Positions 1 through 6,897 of a stretch of DNA of 9,803 nucleotides are shown one piece after another. This DNA comes from Bacillota bacterium. Its GTDB lineage: Bacteria > Bacillota > Sulfobacillia > JAJZIM01 > JAJZBP01. The number at the start of each line of letters is the position of its first letter. The first letter of the stretch is position 1. The notes beneath the pieces were generated by a model. The model did no database searches, had not been told where the DNA came from, and saw only the letters and a list, made by a program, of their open reading frames with translations. The DNA lies in assembly GCA_021798855.1 (NCBI GenBank), contig JAJZBP010000065.1, forward strand, positions 1 to 9,803, read 5' to 3'. The position numbers and the translations under genes were made by a program.

Positions 1-255
1 GATGTCGTTGAATTGGTGCAGGCGGTGTCCGGGGTGGTGGAGGTTTCGACCAGCGGTGAGCGGGACGGGGCGGTGGAAATCGCCTGTTCCCTGGAGGCGG
101 GGGCCGGATCCCAGGTGCGGGCCGAGTTGGGAAGACGCCTTTATGCGGCCGGTTATTCCGTCCTGGAAATGGCCGAAGAGGAAACCGCCCTGGAGAGGGT
201 TTTCCTGGAGTTGGTCCTCGGGGGCGACGCGGAATCCGTCACGGAGGAGGGATAA
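1..255 (+). CDS. ABC transporter ATP-binding protein, C-terminal fragment (5' end outside window)
   Basis: The frame is open from base 1 to a TAA at 253-255, giving about 84 residues with no convincing internal start, so this is the 3' end of a gene. The residues match the small C-terminal domain found after the nucleotide-binding domain in ATPases of ABC-2 exporters: alternating hydrophobic strands, a stretch like RRLYAAGYSVLEMAEEE, then a helix with ETALERVFLEL, where such proteins typically read 'LEEVFLxL'. No Walker or signature motif lies in the visible part; these would be upstream. The ATPase would power the permease encoded next, whose start codon is one base after this stop, so the two are surely one operon. 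The assignment rests on the C-terminal signature plus the permease and GldG-like neighbours; exported substrate unknown. Confidence 0.82.
   Translation, partial: DVVELVQAVSGVVEVSTSGERDGAVEIACSLEAGAGSQVRAELGRRLYAAGYSVLEMAEEETALERVFLELVLGGDAESVTEEG
243..250 (+). promoter_or_regulatory. Shine-Dalgarno that fixes the permease start at TTG 257
   Basis: GGAGGAGG ends six bases before TTG 257 and lies inside the last codons of the ATPase gene. The next in-frame ATG (278) would be 27 bases away from it, so the TTG start is favoured and translation is probably coupled to the ATPase gene. Confidence 0.75.
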
Positions 256-256
256 A

Positions 257-967
257 TTGGCGCACGTCGTGACCATCATGCGCAAGGAACTTTACAGCTA
301 TTTTTCCACCCCCATGGCCTACGTCCTGATGGCCGCCTTCTTGCTGGGAAACGGTTGGCTTTTCGCCATGGGGGTCTTCAGCGGCAACACCGACATGCCG
401 GACAACACTTTCAAGAACATCGCCACCCTGCTCGTTTTGGTCTGTCCCCTGATCACCATGCGTCTTTTGGCTGAAGAACAGCGCCAGGGCACTTTGGAAT
501 TGCTCCTGACCTCCCCGGTGAGGGACTTCGAACTGGTCCTGGGGAAATTCCTGGGGAGCCTGCTGTTCGTCCTCATCCTGTTGTTCCTGACCATCATCTA
601 TTTCTTGATCATGCTGGTGTACGGACAGGGGGACGTCGGGACCATTTTGTCGGGTTATCTGGGGTTGGTTTTGGTCTCCTCCACCTTTGTGGCCGTCGGC
701 CTTTTCCTTTCCGCCCTCACCCAGAGCCAGGTGGTGGCCGGCCTGTTGAGTTTCGTGGTTCTCCTGGTCATGTGGGGGCTTTCCCGGGTCAGTCTGGCCA
801 TCGGTCCCCCCCTCGGTCTGTTTCTTTCCTACCTCGGGTTGGGCGGGCATCTTTCATCCATGGCCCTGGGATTGGTGGAAACCAAAGACCTGGTCTTTTA
901 CCTGAGCGTGACCGTGGGCTTCCTGGCCCTGACCGCCTTTTACCTGGAAACGAGGCGTTGGCGATGA
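257..967 (+). CDS. ABC-2 type permease subunit, GldF-like
   Basis: The product is 236 residues, an integral membrane permease of an ABC-2 exporter, the family that includes GldF and NosY-like proteins. After a short cytoplasmic N-terminus (IMRKELYSYFSTP, residues 7-19) there are about six hydrophobic segments, near 21-41, 56-70, 100-122, 132-152, 158-178 plus 182-195, and 211-231. Between the second and third lies the family's cytoplasmic coupling stretch, MRLLAEEQRQGTLELLLTSP (68-87), the best single identifier. The start is TTG at 257 because of the GGAGGAGG six bases upstream; ATG 278 is the alternative and would lose seven residues. The stop overlaps the start of the next gene (ATGA at 964-967). 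With the ATPase before it and the GldG-like protein after it, it forms the GldFG arrangement. That name does not imply gliding; such systems are widespread in non-gliding bacteria. Confidence 0.9.
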   Translation: MAHVVTIMRKELYSYFSTPMAYVLMAAFLLGNGWLFAMGVFSGNTDMPDNTFKNIATLLVLVCPLITMRLLAEEQRQGTLELLLTSPVRDFELVLGKFLGSLLFVLILLFLTIIYFLIMLVYGQGDVGTILSGYLGLVLVSSTFVAVGLFLSALTQSQVVAGLLSFVVLLVMWGLSRVSLAIGPPLGLFLSYLGLGGHLSSMALGLVETKDLVFYLSVTVGFLALTAFYLETRRWR

Positions 968-2259
968 GGGGGAGGACGGGAAGGCTGTTTCGTCAGGGAG
1001 CAAACACGGGAATTTCGGTGGCGGCGCTGGTGGGTCTCCTGATTCTGGTCAACGCGGTGGCCGCCGGTCTGAATCTGAAAATGGACGTTTCCAGCGGGCA
1101 CTATTACACCCTATCGGCGGCCACCAAGGGCTACCTGAAGGGACTGCGGACACCGGTGAAGATCTACGCCTTCTACGGGCCCGGCCAGGGTGGTCCGGCC
1201 AGGATGCTCCTGACCCAGTACCGGGAGTTTTCGCCGTTCGTCAGTCTGCGGGTGGTCGATCCGGCCCGTGATCCATCCCTGGCCCAACAGTTCGGGGTGC
1301 AGCAGGACGGAACCATCGTCTTTGCCAACGGGAAACGCCGCGACACCCTGCTGGACATGGGCTCCGGCCAAAACGCCTTCAACGCCGCCCTGGCCACGGT
1401 GACCGGTCCGGTGCGTTACGCTTATTTCCTGGCGGGGCATGGGGAAAAAAGCCCGGCCGACGGGACGTCCGGCGGCCTCTCCCAACTGGCGGCGGCCTTG
1501 AACAACGACGGTTTCCGGGTGCGGACCCTGGCCCTGTTGGGCGGGGGCGCGCCCGGCATCCCCGCCGATTGTGCCGTCCTGGTGGTGGCCGATCCGACGA
1601 CGGGACTTTTGCCGGCGGAAAGGGGGGCCATCACCGCTTACCTGCGGCGGGGCGGCGAGGCGATTTTCACCAGCGAACCGGGCAACGGCACCTTTTTGAA
1701 TCCACTGCTCCTTCCCTACGGTGTGCGACTTTCCAATGGGGCGGTGGCGGATTTCGGGGAGAACCTCAAGGGAGCCGATCCGGCCACCCCGGAAGTGACC
1801 CAATATCCGTCTTTCAGCCTGAATCTGACGAGCGGCGTGCCGGCCACCTATTACCCCACCTCGGCGGCGGTGGAAAAGTTGCCGGGGTCGGGGAGCTACT
1901 CCGTGGAGCCGTTGGTCCAGACTTCAGCGAACAGTGTCCTGGGGAAGAAAAAGGGCACGTTCACCCTGGCGGCCGTATTGGGCAACCTGACCGGAGGGGG
2001 CAACGTGGTGGTCTTTGCCGATACGGATTTTCTGACCAACGCCTACAACAACCTGGGGAATCAGCAGTTGTTTTTGCGCACGGTCAGGTGGCTTGATCAT
2101 TCGAAGCAGGACCTGGCGGCCATGAGCCAGACCAGCGTGGCGTCCGCCCCCCTGATCATGCCCGTGGCCGCCATGCAGACCATGTTTTACGTTCTGGTTC
2201 TTTTCCTCCCCCTGGGAATGCTGGCGGCCGGAGGGATCGTCTGGTGGCAGAGGCGTTAG
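964..2259 (+). CDS. GldG-like ABC transporter auxiliary protein
   Basis: The product is 431 residues and resembles GldG-family proteins of the ABC-transporter auxiliary domain (IFT52/GIFT-like fold). A basic N-terminus is followed by one membrane segment at about residues 17-36, then a large extracytoplasmic domain starting DVSSGHYYTLS (41-51), the typical GldG motif preceding TPVKIYAFY (63-71). A second signature, YFLAGHGEKS (154-163), lies in the middle, followed by the alternating strand-helix pattern LAAALNNDGFRVRTL and AVLVVADP. The protein ends in a second membrane segment near 402-427 and a basic WWQRR tail, so both ends anchor it to the membrane. It probably acts as a periplasmic or extracellular-side partner of the exporter. 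ATG 964 overlaps the permease stop by four bases (ATGA), so the two are translationally coupled. Substrate is not predictable. Confidence 0.88.
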   Translation: MRGRTGRLFRQGANTGISVAALVGLLILVNAVAAGLNLKMDVSSGHYYTLSAATKGYLKGLRTPVKIYAFYGPGQGGPARMLLTQYREFSPFVSLRVVDPARDPSLAQQFGVQQDGTIVFANGKRRDTLLDMGSGQNAFNAALATVTGPVRYAYFLAGHGEKSPADGTSGGLSQLAAALNNDGFRVRTLALLGGGAPGIPADCAVLVVADPTTGLLPAERGAITAYLRRGGEAIFTSEPGNGTFLNPLLLPYGVRLSNGAVADFGENLKGADPATPEVTQYPSFSLNLTSGVPATYYPTSAAVEKLPGSGSYSVEPLVQTSANSVLGKKKGTFTLAAVLGNLTGGGNVVVFADTDFLTNAYNNLGNQQLFLRTVRWLDHSKQDLAAMSQTSVASAPLIMPVAAMQTMFYVLVLFLPLGMLAAGGIVWWQRR

Positions 2260-2268
2260 GGCGGGAAG

Positions 2269-2784
2269 ATGAACTGGAAACGGACGATCATGCTGGTGGC
2301 CGTGACCGCTCTCCTGGGGGCCTTCTACCTCCAGTGGAAGGTGGGTTTGCGTCAGGGAGGAGGGCCGCCCGCCGGCGGGGGGATCCTGGCCTTCGTCCCG
2401 TCCCGGGTGGAGGCAATCGTGGGGAATTACGCCGGTGAAACGTTGCGCCTTCGGCGGGCCGGAAGCGGTTGGCGGGAAGCGGGGGGTAAGCCGTTGTCCG
2501 GGCGGACGGTGGACGCTTTTCTGGCGGATCTGTCCGCGGTGCGGGGAACGAAAATGGCGCGAACCGGCGGCGCGGGCTTGGCCGCCTTCGGTTTGGCCAG
2601 GCCGGCGCTGCGGCTCCGGTTGAAACTGTGGGGGGGCGCCGAACGGACGTTGGAGGTGGGCAATCTGACTATGGACCGGTCCGGCTATTACGCGTTGACC
2701 GGTGACGGCGTGGTGGAGGAGATTCCGGTCACGGGCATGGACACGGTTTCCGGGTTCATTTTGCTGCGTGGTCACCGCGGGTGA
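2269..2784 (+). CDS. Short DUF4340-type membrane-anchored protein
   Basis: The product is 171 residues. It begins MNWKRTIMLVAVTALLGAFY, a basic start plus one membrane segment, then a predicted extracytoplasmic part with FVPSRVEAIVGNYAGETLRLRR (about 44-65). This is the pattern of DUF4340 proteins, which follow gldG-like genes in many genomes: a strand marking where something 'acts on' the residue, then a WREA...PLSGRTVDAFLADLSAVRG segment (71-93). It ends near DRSGYYALTGDGVVEEIP. Members are commonly around 300-500 residues, so this is a short form with what looks like only one repeat of the domain. The ATG is nine bases after the GldG stop with a weak GGGCGGGAAG site. It is the last gene of the operon and faces the permease gene eight bases on. 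Function unknown; probably a structural accessory of the exporter. Confidence 0.7.
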   Translation: MNWKRTIMLVAVTALLGAFYLQWKVGLRQGGGPPAGGGILAFVPSRVEAIVGNYAGETLRLRRAGSGWREAGGKPLSGRTVDAFLADLSAVRGTKMARTGGAGLAAFGLARPALRLRLKLWGGAERTLEVGNLTMDRSGYYALTGDGVVEEIPVTGMDTVSGFILLRGHRG

Positions 2785-2792
2785 GGTTTCCG

Positions 2793-4190
2793 TCAGGCGC
2801 TGCGGATCTTCTTGACCACGCTGAAGGCCACCAGGAAGAGGGCCGAGATCCCCAGCCCACCGGCGAGACCGATGGCCTCGTCGGGTACGGCCAGGGCGCC
2901 GACGTACACGACGACGATCCCGGCGATGGCGATCCAGGACAGCCAGGGGAACCACGGCGTACGGACCGCCAAGCGATCCTTGATGCCTGCCCGGTAGCGG
3001 ATCTGGGAGGCGATGATGAAAATCCAAATGAGCATTCCCATGGTGCCGGTCCCGGTGGATAAAAAGACGTAAGCCTGTCGGGGGAGAAGGAAGGCCAGGA
3101 TCACGCCCAGGACGAGAAAGACGGAACTGGCCAGGATGGCGCGCTGCGGAATGCTGCGGGTGTTGAGGTGGGCAAACCAACGGGGGGCTTGGTCGTCCTT
3201 GGCCAGGGAATAGAGCATCCTGCCCACCCCGTACAGGGCGGCGTTCATGCTGGAGAGGACGGCGGTGATGATCACGAAGTTGAAGACGGCGCCGGCGTAA
3301 GGGATGCCCATCCGGTGCAGGGCGAAAACGAAGGGACTCCTATGGGTGGGCGAGACGTTCCAGGGGAAGATGCTGGTGAGGAGAAGGGCCGATCCCAGGT
3401 AGAGGAGACCGACGGTGATGATCACGCTGCGCAGGGTGGCCGGGGTGGTGTGTCGTGGCTTCACCGTCTCGGCGGCGGCCAGGCTGATCGAACCGGTGCC
3501 GGCGTAACCGTACATGATCAGGGGAAGGCTGCCGGCCAGTCCGGCCAAGCCCGCCGGGAAGAAACCGCCCGGACTGTGCGTCAGGTAGGGTGAAGGCGGA
3601 TGACCGAACAGGCTCAGGAAGTAGGCACCCCCCAACAGGATGAACAGGCCGACGGCCACCACCTTGACGATGGAAAACCACTGTTGAATTTCGGCGTACC
3701 CCCGGACGCTCAGCAGGTTGACCACCACCACCAGCAGGGTGTACGCGAGGCTGAAGAACCAAATCGGGACGGCCGGAAACCAATACTGGCTGAACAGGGC
3801 GGCCGCGGTGACTTCGGTGGACATGGTGGTGAGACTGGAGAACCAGAAGACCCAGCCCATGGTGAAACTCCACCGCTGGCCCAGGGCCCGGTCGGCATAG
3901 ACGTAAATGGAACCGGGGACCGGGTCGGAGGCGGTCATTTCGACCAGGGCGATCATTTCGAAAGCCATGAGGAGAAAGCCGAAAAGATAGGTGAGCAGGA
4001 CCGATGGACCGGCGCGGCGGATGGCCGTTCCGCCGGCCAGGAAAAGGCCGGAACTCATAATGCCGCCCAGGGTGAGCATGCTGAGCTGCCAGGTGTTCAA
4101 CTCGCGTTTAAAACCGGAACGTTTTTGTTCGTCGCGGTGCACGGCCCGGCGGATTTTTTGCGCCAAGCCTTCTTTTGTCTTGATGGACAT
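2793..4190 (-). CDS. Amino-acid permease, APC superfamily
   Basis: The product is 465 residues, about the usual length for this family, with about twelve membrane segments. After a basic cytoplasmic N-terminus (KIRRAVHRDEQKRSGFKREL, 12-31) the first segment carries LGGIMSSGLFLAGG (41-54), corresponding to the broken-helix GGxIGxGLF substrate-binding motif of amino-acid/polyamine permeases. It continues with GPSVLLTYLFGFLLM (61-75), then ALVEMTASDPVPGSIYVYAD (81-100), the P-x-x-G-S-x-Y-x-Y-A region typical of AAT/GabP-like permeases. In the usual motif the second residue after GG is Ile-Gly; here it is Met-Ser-Ser, so the substrate cannot be named. Start ATG at 4190 is preceded by GGGGGGTG on the minus strand; ATG further upstream at 4235 would overlap the glycosyltransferase. 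The glycosyltransferase stop is 16 bp upstream, so co-transcription is likely although the functions do not obviously match. Confidence 0.9.
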   Translation of the reverse strand: MSIKTKEGLAQKIRRAVHRDEQKRSGFKRELNTWQLSMLTLGGIMSSGLFLAGGTAIRRAGPSVLLTYLFGFLLMAFEMIALVEMTASDPVPGSIYVYADRALGQRWSFTMGWVFWFSSLTTMSTEVTAAALFSQYWFPAVPIWFFSLAYTLLVVVVNLLSVRGYAEIQQWFSIVKVVAVGLFILLGGAYFLSLFGHPPSPYLTHSPGGFFPAGLAGLAGSLPLIMYGYAGTGSISLAAAETVKPRHTTPATLRSVIITVGLLYLGSALLLTSIFPWNVSPTHRSPFVFALHRMGIPYAGAVFNFVIITAVLSSMNAALYGVGRMLYSLAKDDQAPRWFAHLNTRSIPQRAILASSVFLVLGVILAFLLPRQAYVFLSTGTGTMGMLIWIFIIASQIRYRAGIKDRLAVRTPWFPWLSWIAIAGIVVVYVGALAVPDEAIGLAGGLGISALFLVAFSVVKKIRSA

Positions 4191-4206
4191 GTGACACCCC
4201 CCGCGT

Positions 4207-5397
4207 TTATTTTGCCGGAGTGTCGTCCGAAACATTCAGCTTTTGCGGAACATTGATTATTTCGCCGGATCCCCGGCGGGAGGCTTCGTCGAGATAACGT
4301 TTGGCCAAGGCGGCCGTGTGTCCCACGGTGAACCGGGACAAAACGTCGGCTCTGGCTCGTTTCCCCTTGGCGGCGGTTTCCGTCCGATGGTCGCAGGCGT
4401 GGCGCAGGAGTTGGCAGAGGGCCTGGAGACTCGGTTCGGCCCAACGGGAGCCTGAATAGACGCCGTCGGTGGGATGGTTGCAAGGGAGTACGGGCACCAG
4501 CTTTTCCACCGGCAGTGGATAGCTGTTTTCCGGATTAAGGTAGTCGAGGGGAGCGGACCAGGCGGTGAGGATGGCCGGACGGGCGCAGGCCATGGCCTCC
4601 AGGGCCGGCAGGCACCAGCCTTCCCCCCGGGTGGGCAGGACGAAACAGTCGGCCAAGGTGTAGAGACCGGGGAGTTGGGAAGCGGGAAGCGGTTCGGTGA
4701 TCAGATGGACCGCGGGCGCTCCGGAGGCGGGGCCCACCTCTTTTTCCAAGGCGGCCACCCTCCGCCGAACCTGGCCACCGCCGGGGTCGGCCAGGTGGCC
4801 GTCGTAAGTCTTGAGGACGAGGAGCACGGGATCGGCGGCGGTGAACGTGTTGAGATACGCCCGCAGGAGGATGTCCTGGCCTTTTCTGGGCACCCATTCG
4901 GATACGGAGGCGAAGACGAATTTGCCTCCGGTGTCCAGGGGATAAGCCGGGACGGAAGGGGAAAAAAGCTCCGGATCCACCCCCAAGGGGAGAATCCGGA
5001 GCTTTTCGGCGTACACGCCGGATTCGGCGAAGGTAGAGGCGTTGAAGGATGACGGCACCCATACCTGGTCCATCCGGTTGCAGATCCGCACCCAGGCCTG
5101 CGGAATGCGGTCTGATTCCAACATGGTCAGACCGACGGCTGGACACCCGCGACCCGGTTGAAAGTATCCTTCGGGAAGGCCGCTGTAAACGACCGGTTCG
5201 TCCGCGGGCGGTGTGGAAACCATCCGGGAGCGCCAGTTGGCCTCTTCCTCCGTTGACATACCCGCGGGAACCCGGTTGCCGTCCATGGGGAGGATGCGCA
5301 CGTCAACGGTCGCCCGGAGGAGACCGTTGGCCAGAATGCGGTTGGCCTGGGCGTAACCGGAGGCATCGAAAAAGGGTCCGGCGATGGTGAGACGCAA
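4207..5397 (-). CDS. Glycosyltransferase, GT4-like (GT-B fold)
   Basis: With a TTG start at 5397 the product is 396 residues, MRLTIAGPFFDASGYAQ..., beginning directly with the first GT-B strand. Diagnostic pieces are TMLESDRIP (91-99), VWVPSSFN (112-119), ILPLGVDPELF (135-145), the donor-site loop SEWVPRKGQD (166-175) and RGEGWCLPALEAMA (257-270), which holds the E-x7-E pair Glu259 and Glu267 of retaining GT4 enzymes. It would transfer a sugar from a nucleotide donor to a glycan or glycoprotein acceptor in the cytoplasm. I chose TTG 5397 because TGAGGAGG at 5414-5407 sits nine bases before it and the residues align with the family start. ATG 5472 is the alternative: it adds 25 residues, has a weak GAAAG site and would overlap the kelch gene by 61 bp. 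Acceptor and sugar are not predictable. Confidence 0.88.
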   Translation of the reverse strand: MRLTIAGPFFDASGYAQANRILANGLLRATVDVRILPMDGNRVPAGMSTEEEANWRSRMVSTPPADEPVVYSGLPEGYFQPGRGCPAVGLTMLESDRIPQAWVRICNRMDQVWVPSSFNASTFAESGVYAEKLRILPLGVDPELFSPSVPAYPLDTGGKFVFASVSEWVPRKGQDILLRAYLNTFTAADPVLLVLKTYDGHLADPGGGQVRRRVAALEKEVGPASGAPAVHLITEPLPASQLPGLYTLADCFVLPTRGEGWCLPALEAMACARPAILTAWSAPLDYLNPENSYPLPVEKLVPVLPCNHPTDGVYSGSRWAEPSLQALCQLLRHACDHRTETAAKGKRARADVLSRFTVGHTAALAKRYLDEASRRGSGEIINVPQKLNVSDDTPAK

Positions 5398-5406
5398 TTG
5401 CCTCGG

Positions 5407-5414
5407 CCTCCTCA
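5407..5414 (-). promoter_or_regulatory. Shine-Dalgarno overlapping the kelch stop codon
   Basis: On the minus strand the bases read TGAGGAGG. The TGA is the stop codon of the kelch-domain gene and the GAGGAGG is the ribosome site for TTG 5397, nine bases on. This geometry implies that ribosomes finishing the kelch protein can restart on the glycosyltransferase, so the two products are likely made in a fixed ratio. Confidence 0.7.
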
Positions 5415-6764
5415 GGGGGCGGATGGAGGTGGGCACGGCCGGCAGGTGCTGAAGGCCCAAAAGGTTAGCCATCTTTCGACCAAAAGCTCAAACTCGGCGA
5501 AGGTGGGGAGGAAGGTGACGTCGACGTGTGCGGCGAACGCTGTGCCGAGCACGGTGGCGGTCACGGTGGCCGTGCCCGCCAGCGGGGAGGCGATTGTATC
5601 CGTGACCTGACCGGCGACGTCGGTGACCCTGGTGGTGGGAGCGGTCAGCAACCCCACGGTGGTGCTAAAGGTGACGAAAATCCCCGCCGCCGGCGTCCCC
5701 GCGGTGTCCAGGACGGTGGCGGTGACCTTCGAAGTGGTCACGCCGTTGGCCGGGAGGATGCCGGGGGAAGCGGTCACCGTCACCAGGTAGGACGATGAAA
5801 CCGTCCCCGTCCAGGTGTCATCGAGGGGGCTACCGGTCGGGCTCTCTCCGCCGAAGAGCACCAAATCGACCCTCGGCCCATCGTAGGACAGACCGAAAGC
5901 GGCGCGGGGTGACGGAGAAATCGCGGGGAACTCTTGCGTCCATTCGGAGCCGTTCCAGGTCCAGGTGTCTTGGAAGAAAACGGCGGATTCGGTTGTGCCG
6001 CCGAAGAGAACCACGCTGCCGCCGGCGCCGTCGTAGGTCGCCGACGCGTATTCCCGCGCCGCCGGGGAGACGGCGGGGAATTCTTGCTTCCAGTCCAAGC
6101 CGTTCCAGGTCCAGGTGTCGCCCAGGTCTCCCGATCCGCCCACTCCGCCGAAGAGAACCAGTTTTTTGCTGGGAGTGTGGTTGGCGGTGGCGGGCGCGTA
6201 ACGGGCGGGAGGAGAGGTGACCGGAAAACGCCTGGTCCAATCGGCGCCGTCCCAGGTCCAGGTATCGTCGAGGCCGCTCAGGTTGAGAAGGTTTGCCCCG
6301 CCGAAGAGGACGACGAGGCCGCCGGCGCGGTGGTAGGCCATGCCGGGGTTGAAACGGGCCGGGGGGGACGTCGCCGGAAACTTTTGCGCCCAATTGACGC
6401 CGTCCCAGGTCCAGGTGTCGTTCAGGATGACGCCGGAGCTGCTTATTCCTCCGAAGAGGACCACGTTGTTGGTGAACACGTCGAAGACCATGGCGTGACC
6501 ATAGCGAGGCGACGGTGAGGTGAGGGGAAACCGCTGGCGCCAGTCGCTGCCGTTCCAGGTCCAGGTGTCGCCGAGGACACCGCTGGCGACGACCCCACCG
6601 CTCGTGGTCACCCCGCCGAAAAGGACGGTGTTGTTGGCCGCGGCATCGTAAACCAAGCCGAGGTCCCGCCGCGGCGGGGGAAAGGTCAAGGGGAACTGGT
6701 GGGTCCAAGTGGCGGACAAGCCGCTACCACTACCTTTCGTCTTTTTTGGGGCGTTTTTTTTCAA
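5412..6764 (-). CDS. Kelch-like six-bladed propeller protein with bacterial Ig-like domain
   Basis: The product is 450 residues if TTG 6764 is the start. Residues 17-320 hold six repeats of about 50 residues, each with a VLFGG strand (47-51, 102-106, 152-156, 203-207, 252-256, 302-306) and DTWTW(N/D)G...W. The linker runs like QEFPAISPSPR. The sixth blade ends in DTWTG. This is the kelch/galactose-oxidase type beta-propeller. Residues about 326-419 form a Thr/Val-rich bacterial Ig-like domain (VTVTASPGILPANGVTTSKV, then AGTATVTATVLG), like domain 1 of intimin/invasin. The tail is FELLVERWLTFWAF...CRPC. Such proteins are usually surface or secreted adhesins, but no signal peptide or other hydrophobic N-terminus is visible and the start MKKNAPKKTKG is basic and unstructured. 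No good Shine-Dalgarno precedes TTG 6764; an in-frame stop lies just upstream, so the N-terminus may be wrong, the mRNA nearly leaderless or the gene 5'-damaged. It is translated just ahead of the glycosyltransferase. Confidence 0.8.
   Translation of the reverse strand: MKKNAPKKTKGSGSGLSATWTHQFPLTFPPPRRDLGLVYDAAANNTVLFGGVTTSGGVVASGVLGDTWTWNGSDWRQRFPLTSPSPRYGHAMVFDVFTNNVVLFGGISSSGVILNDTWTWDGVNWAQKFPATSPPARFNPGMAYHRAGGLVVLFGGANLLNLSGLDDTWTWDGADWTRRFPVTSPPARYAPATANHTPSKKLVLFGGVGGSGDLGDTWTWNGLDWKQEFPAVSPAAREYASATYDGAGGSVVLFGGTTESAVFFQDTWTWNGSEWTQEFPAISPSPRAAFGLSYDGPRVDLVLFGGESPTGSPLDDTWTGTVSSSYLVTVTASPGILPANGVTTSKVTATVLDTAGTPAAGIFVTFSTTVGLLTAPTTRVTDVAGQVTDTIASPLAGTATVTATVLGTAFAAHVDVTFLPTFAEFELLVERWLTFWAFSTCRPCPPPSAP
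5811..6569 (-). repeat. Six DNA copies of a conserved kelch-blade segment, period 147-153 bp
   Basis: The sequence CCAGGTGTC (CCAGGTATC in one copy), which encodes the DTW core of each blade, starts at 5811, 5961, 6111, 6258, 6411 and 6561. Intervals are 150, 150, 147, 153 and 150 bp, all multiples of three. In five copies the preceding bases also match (CGTTCCAGGT or CGTCCCAGGT). The repeat is thus visible at DNA level as well as protein level, with length changes of exactly one codon. It marks in-frame duplication of a single blade. Confidence 0.85.
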
Positions 6765-6773
6765 ACCCGAAAT

Positions 6774-6802
6774 TTAATTATGTAATGGGAAGGCGAATGG
6801 TT
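6774..6802 (-). promoter_or_regulatory. Candidate sigma-K-like promoter for the kelch gene
   Basis: Reading the minus strand, AACC (6802-6799) is followed by 16 bases and CATAATTAA (6782-6774), against the sigma-K pattern mACm then CATAnnnTA. One base of the -10 differs. The start TTG 6764 lies only nine bases after the -10, so a transcript from here would be almost leaderless. The consensus is loose, so this is a suggestion only. Confidence 0.3.
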
Positions 6803-6827
6803 ACCGTAAGCGGCGATTTTCGTAACC
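6799..6827. promoter_or_regulatory. Imperfect palindrome between two divergent genes, possible operator
   Basis: GGTTACCGTAAGCG (6799-6812) and CGATTTTCGTAACC (6814-6827) are inverted copies about base 6813, matching at 10 of 14 positions, with the outer GGTTAC/GTAACC pairs perfect. The outer ends coincide with the candidate -35 elements of both divergent promoters, a natural place for one regulator to control both directions. A related motif occurs near 8709-8753. Confidence 0.4.
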
Positions 6828-6851
6828 AAAAACGGGCGGCCACATAAACTT
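6824..6851 (+). promoter_or_regulatory. Candidate sigma-K-like promoter for the + strand glycosyltransferase
   Basis: AACC (6824-6827) is followed by 15 bases and CATAAACTT (6843-6851). This fits mACm and CATAnnnTA except for the last base. The -10 ends 46 bases before the GTG start. No good sigma-A promoter is present: TTGACG at 6860-6865 has no matching -10. Confidence 0.3.
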
Positions 6852-6897
6852 GTAGTGGTTTGACGCACCCGTACACCGTTTGGGGGGAAATCAACCA

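Noticed and set aside
2772..2784. Small hairpin TCACC-GCG-GGTGA over the DUF4340 stop codon as a terminator
   Set aside because: Only five base pairs and no T-run follow; too weak to call.
1924..3180. Long minus-strand open frame of 418 codons across the GldG, DUF4340 and permease genes
   Set aside because: It is antisense to two clear genes and out of frame with the permease. The predicted product is rich in Pro, Arg, His and Gln with no domain pattern, as expected for high-GC shadow frames.
3600..4256. Plus-strand open frame of 218 codons opposite the permease
   Set aside because: The product is His/Gln/Gly-rich with no recognisable motif and lies opposite a twelve-helix permease; it is a complementary-strand artefact.
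5830..6708. Minus-strand frame of 292 codons and a plus-strand frame (5934-6518) across the kelch repeats
   Set aside because: Both merely repeat the 150-bp period in wrong frames (RRHLDLERQ- or AVPGPGV-like runs). The kelch frame alone gives a folded repeat pattern.
6860..6865. TTGACG as a sigma-A -35 box before the + strand glycosyltransferase
   Set aside because: The position 17 bases downstream falls in the G-run of the ribosome site, with no -10-like sequence.
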